A stretch of DNA of 7,265 bases from Deltaproteobacteria bacterium (lineage in GTDB: Bacteria; Desulfobacterota; DSM-4660; Desulfatiglandales; HGW-15). Made by a program: the position numbers and the translations under genes. Each line of letters opens with the position of its first letter. The stretch's first letter is position 1. The stretch is taken from contig JAFGPH010000279.1 of NCBI GenBank assembly GCA_016926135.1, positions 1-7,265 of the forward strand, written 5' to 3'. The notes below the pieces were generated by a model. That model saw only the letters and a list, made by a program, of their open reading frames with translations. It had not been told where the DNA came from and did no database searches. Shown in pieces: positions 7,101 through 7,265 of this stretch.

Positions 7101-7265
7101 CTTTGACCGGCTGAAAAGGCTGAACCCGGGGATCAAGGTGCTCCTTTCCAGCGGCTACAGCCTGGAAGGCCAGGCTGCGGAGATCCTCGAAAGGGGCTGC
7201 AGCGGCTTCATTCAAAAGCCCTTTGCCGCGAAGAGTCTCTCCCTGAAGATCAGGGAAGTCCTGAA
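4111..7265 (+). CDS. Membrane hybrid sensor histidine kinase: double Cache, PAS-PAS, HisKA, HATPase, receiver (3' end cut)
   Basis: The frame stays open for 1051 codons and leaves the window inside the receiver. Order: TM helix 1 (about residues 12-34); an extracytoplasmic double Cache of the sCache_2/dCache_2 type (about 80-330) with GRGYYF (128-133), GTGEYLDD and a second GKDGYIF (239-245); TM helix 2 (349-367); a HAMP-like linker; PAS1 (about 425-545); PAS2 (about 550-670); HisKA with phospho-accepting H698 in HDFNNLL; N box N805-x3-N809; G1 DTGVGM (851-856); F box EPFFTTK (866-872); G2 GTGLGLA (877-883). The receiver has D940/D941, phosphoacceptor D986, S1013/S1014 and K1036. All catalytic residues are present. 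Cache domains of this type usually bind small carboxylates or similar metabolites; the ligand here is unknown. ATG 4111 has no good Shine-Dalgarno, and GTG 4081, in frame, is the alternative. Its output partner is not visible. Confidence 0.93.
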   Translation, partial: MNRTKPISISSAFLFSMILVAALAILVIACLWISSVYRGFHHESAELRARYLESQKNMVRDQVRNAADHIEFKKSLTEMRLKKNIRSRTYEAYEIALNICRQNEGLRDQKELQKMVKDALRPIRFNGGRGYYFATNLAGVEQLFADRPDLEGLDLIDMRDTQGKTVIRDMIEIAKTRGEGFYEYTWTKPSEERRDFPKIAFIKHFEPFEWFIGTGEYLDDVERDVQRDVLERLGKIRFGKDGYIFVGRFDGFSLLGPEKGGNVYAVTDIHGVKIIQELIRVAKRGGGFVSYVVPPVKGAIAGPKTSYVEGIKDWGWFVGAGVYVDEIDKVIAEKKRALEGEVKGEIAKIIATLFGLLAFIILLAKVISGRAKRSFEAFTTFFERAATESASIDQGQVYFSEFNQLALSANRMLKDRQKAEGGMRESESKYRMLVENMTGLIVKLDAQLRLLFVSPTYCEAFGQKEEELLGQAFLPLVHEDDRQRVSESLQRVMHDPYTTYHEERAYTKEGLRWFAWSLKGVTGNSGEVESIIAIGRDITEEREAEERLRESEKRFRDLFDSISDLVYTQDLEGRLLSFNPALSKLFGYSEEELLGRRIADFMKPELRPLFESEYLGQIIEGGSYRGVSSYYAKDGRKIYIEYHSTLVTPERASPYISGTGRDVTDRVLAERRIKILQEEMLHAKKMEAIGTLAGGIAHDFNNLLMGIQGNASLLLLDMDSRHPHYERMKSIEQYVKSGADLTRQLLGFARGGRYEVRPTDMNEVVERSVQMFGRTRKEIHIQSKLQEGIWSTEVDRGQIEQVLLNLYVNAWQAMPGGGNLYLETENVVLEEDFVKGFEIPLGRYVKVSVTDTGVGMDGPTRQRIFEPFFTTKEMGRGTGLGLAVVYGIVRSHGGFIDVYSEKGHGTTFRLYLPASMKEASAEVVPGEEISRGSETVLLVDDEDMIIEVCRDLLEELGYHVIEARSGEEALRIYKERGTEIDLVILDLIMPDMGGGEAFDRLKRLNPGIKVLLSSGYSLEGQAAEILERGCSGFIQKPFAAKSLSLKIREVL

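Noticed and set aside
6046..7215. A 389-codon open frame on the minus strand
   Set aside because: It is antisense to the HisKA, HATPase and receiver region, whose catalytic motifs show which strand is coding.

Overview
The window looks like chromosomal DNA from a moderately GC-rich Gram-negative bacterium. Multi-PAS hybrid histidine kinases, PAC2-family proteins, GTG/TTG starts and purine-rich Shine-Dalgarno sites together suggest the former Deltaproteobacteria (Desulfobacterota, Syntrophobacter-like lineages). That placement is inference from protein style, not from a marker gene. No phage, transposon, CRISPR array or integrase is visible.

Layout from left to right. The left edge cuts a minus-strand response-regulator receiver gene (1-129), which has a good sigma70-type promoter behind it. 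Divergent from it is a plus-strand pair: a 68-residue histidine-rich helical protein (357-563) and a Sir2-family NAD-dependent deacetylase (630-1394). A PAC2-family protein on the minus strand (1438-2292) converges on the sirtuin. It is divergent from a 467-residue plus-strand protein of unknown function (2438-3841), and a 145-bp intergenic region between them carries mirrored TTGTCAA/TTGACAA boxes. A tRNA-Arg(UCU) gene (3856-3932) begins 14 nt after the unknown gene. The right part (4111 to the window end) is one long open gene for a membrane-anchored sensor: two transmembrane helices around a double Cache sensor, two PAS domains, HisKA, HATPase and a C-terminal receiver, truncated only in the last residues.

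How the genes relate. The small protein and sirtuin are probably one transcription unit. The sensor kinase probably works alone or with a regulator beyond the right edge, because it carries its own receiver. The response regulator at the left edge belongs to a separate unit. Nothing here forms a clearly recognisable new system. The parts most worth a second look are the unknown 467-residue protein with its divergent PAC2 neighbour, the operator-like region between them, and a UUG start codon that sits in the loop of a small hairpin.
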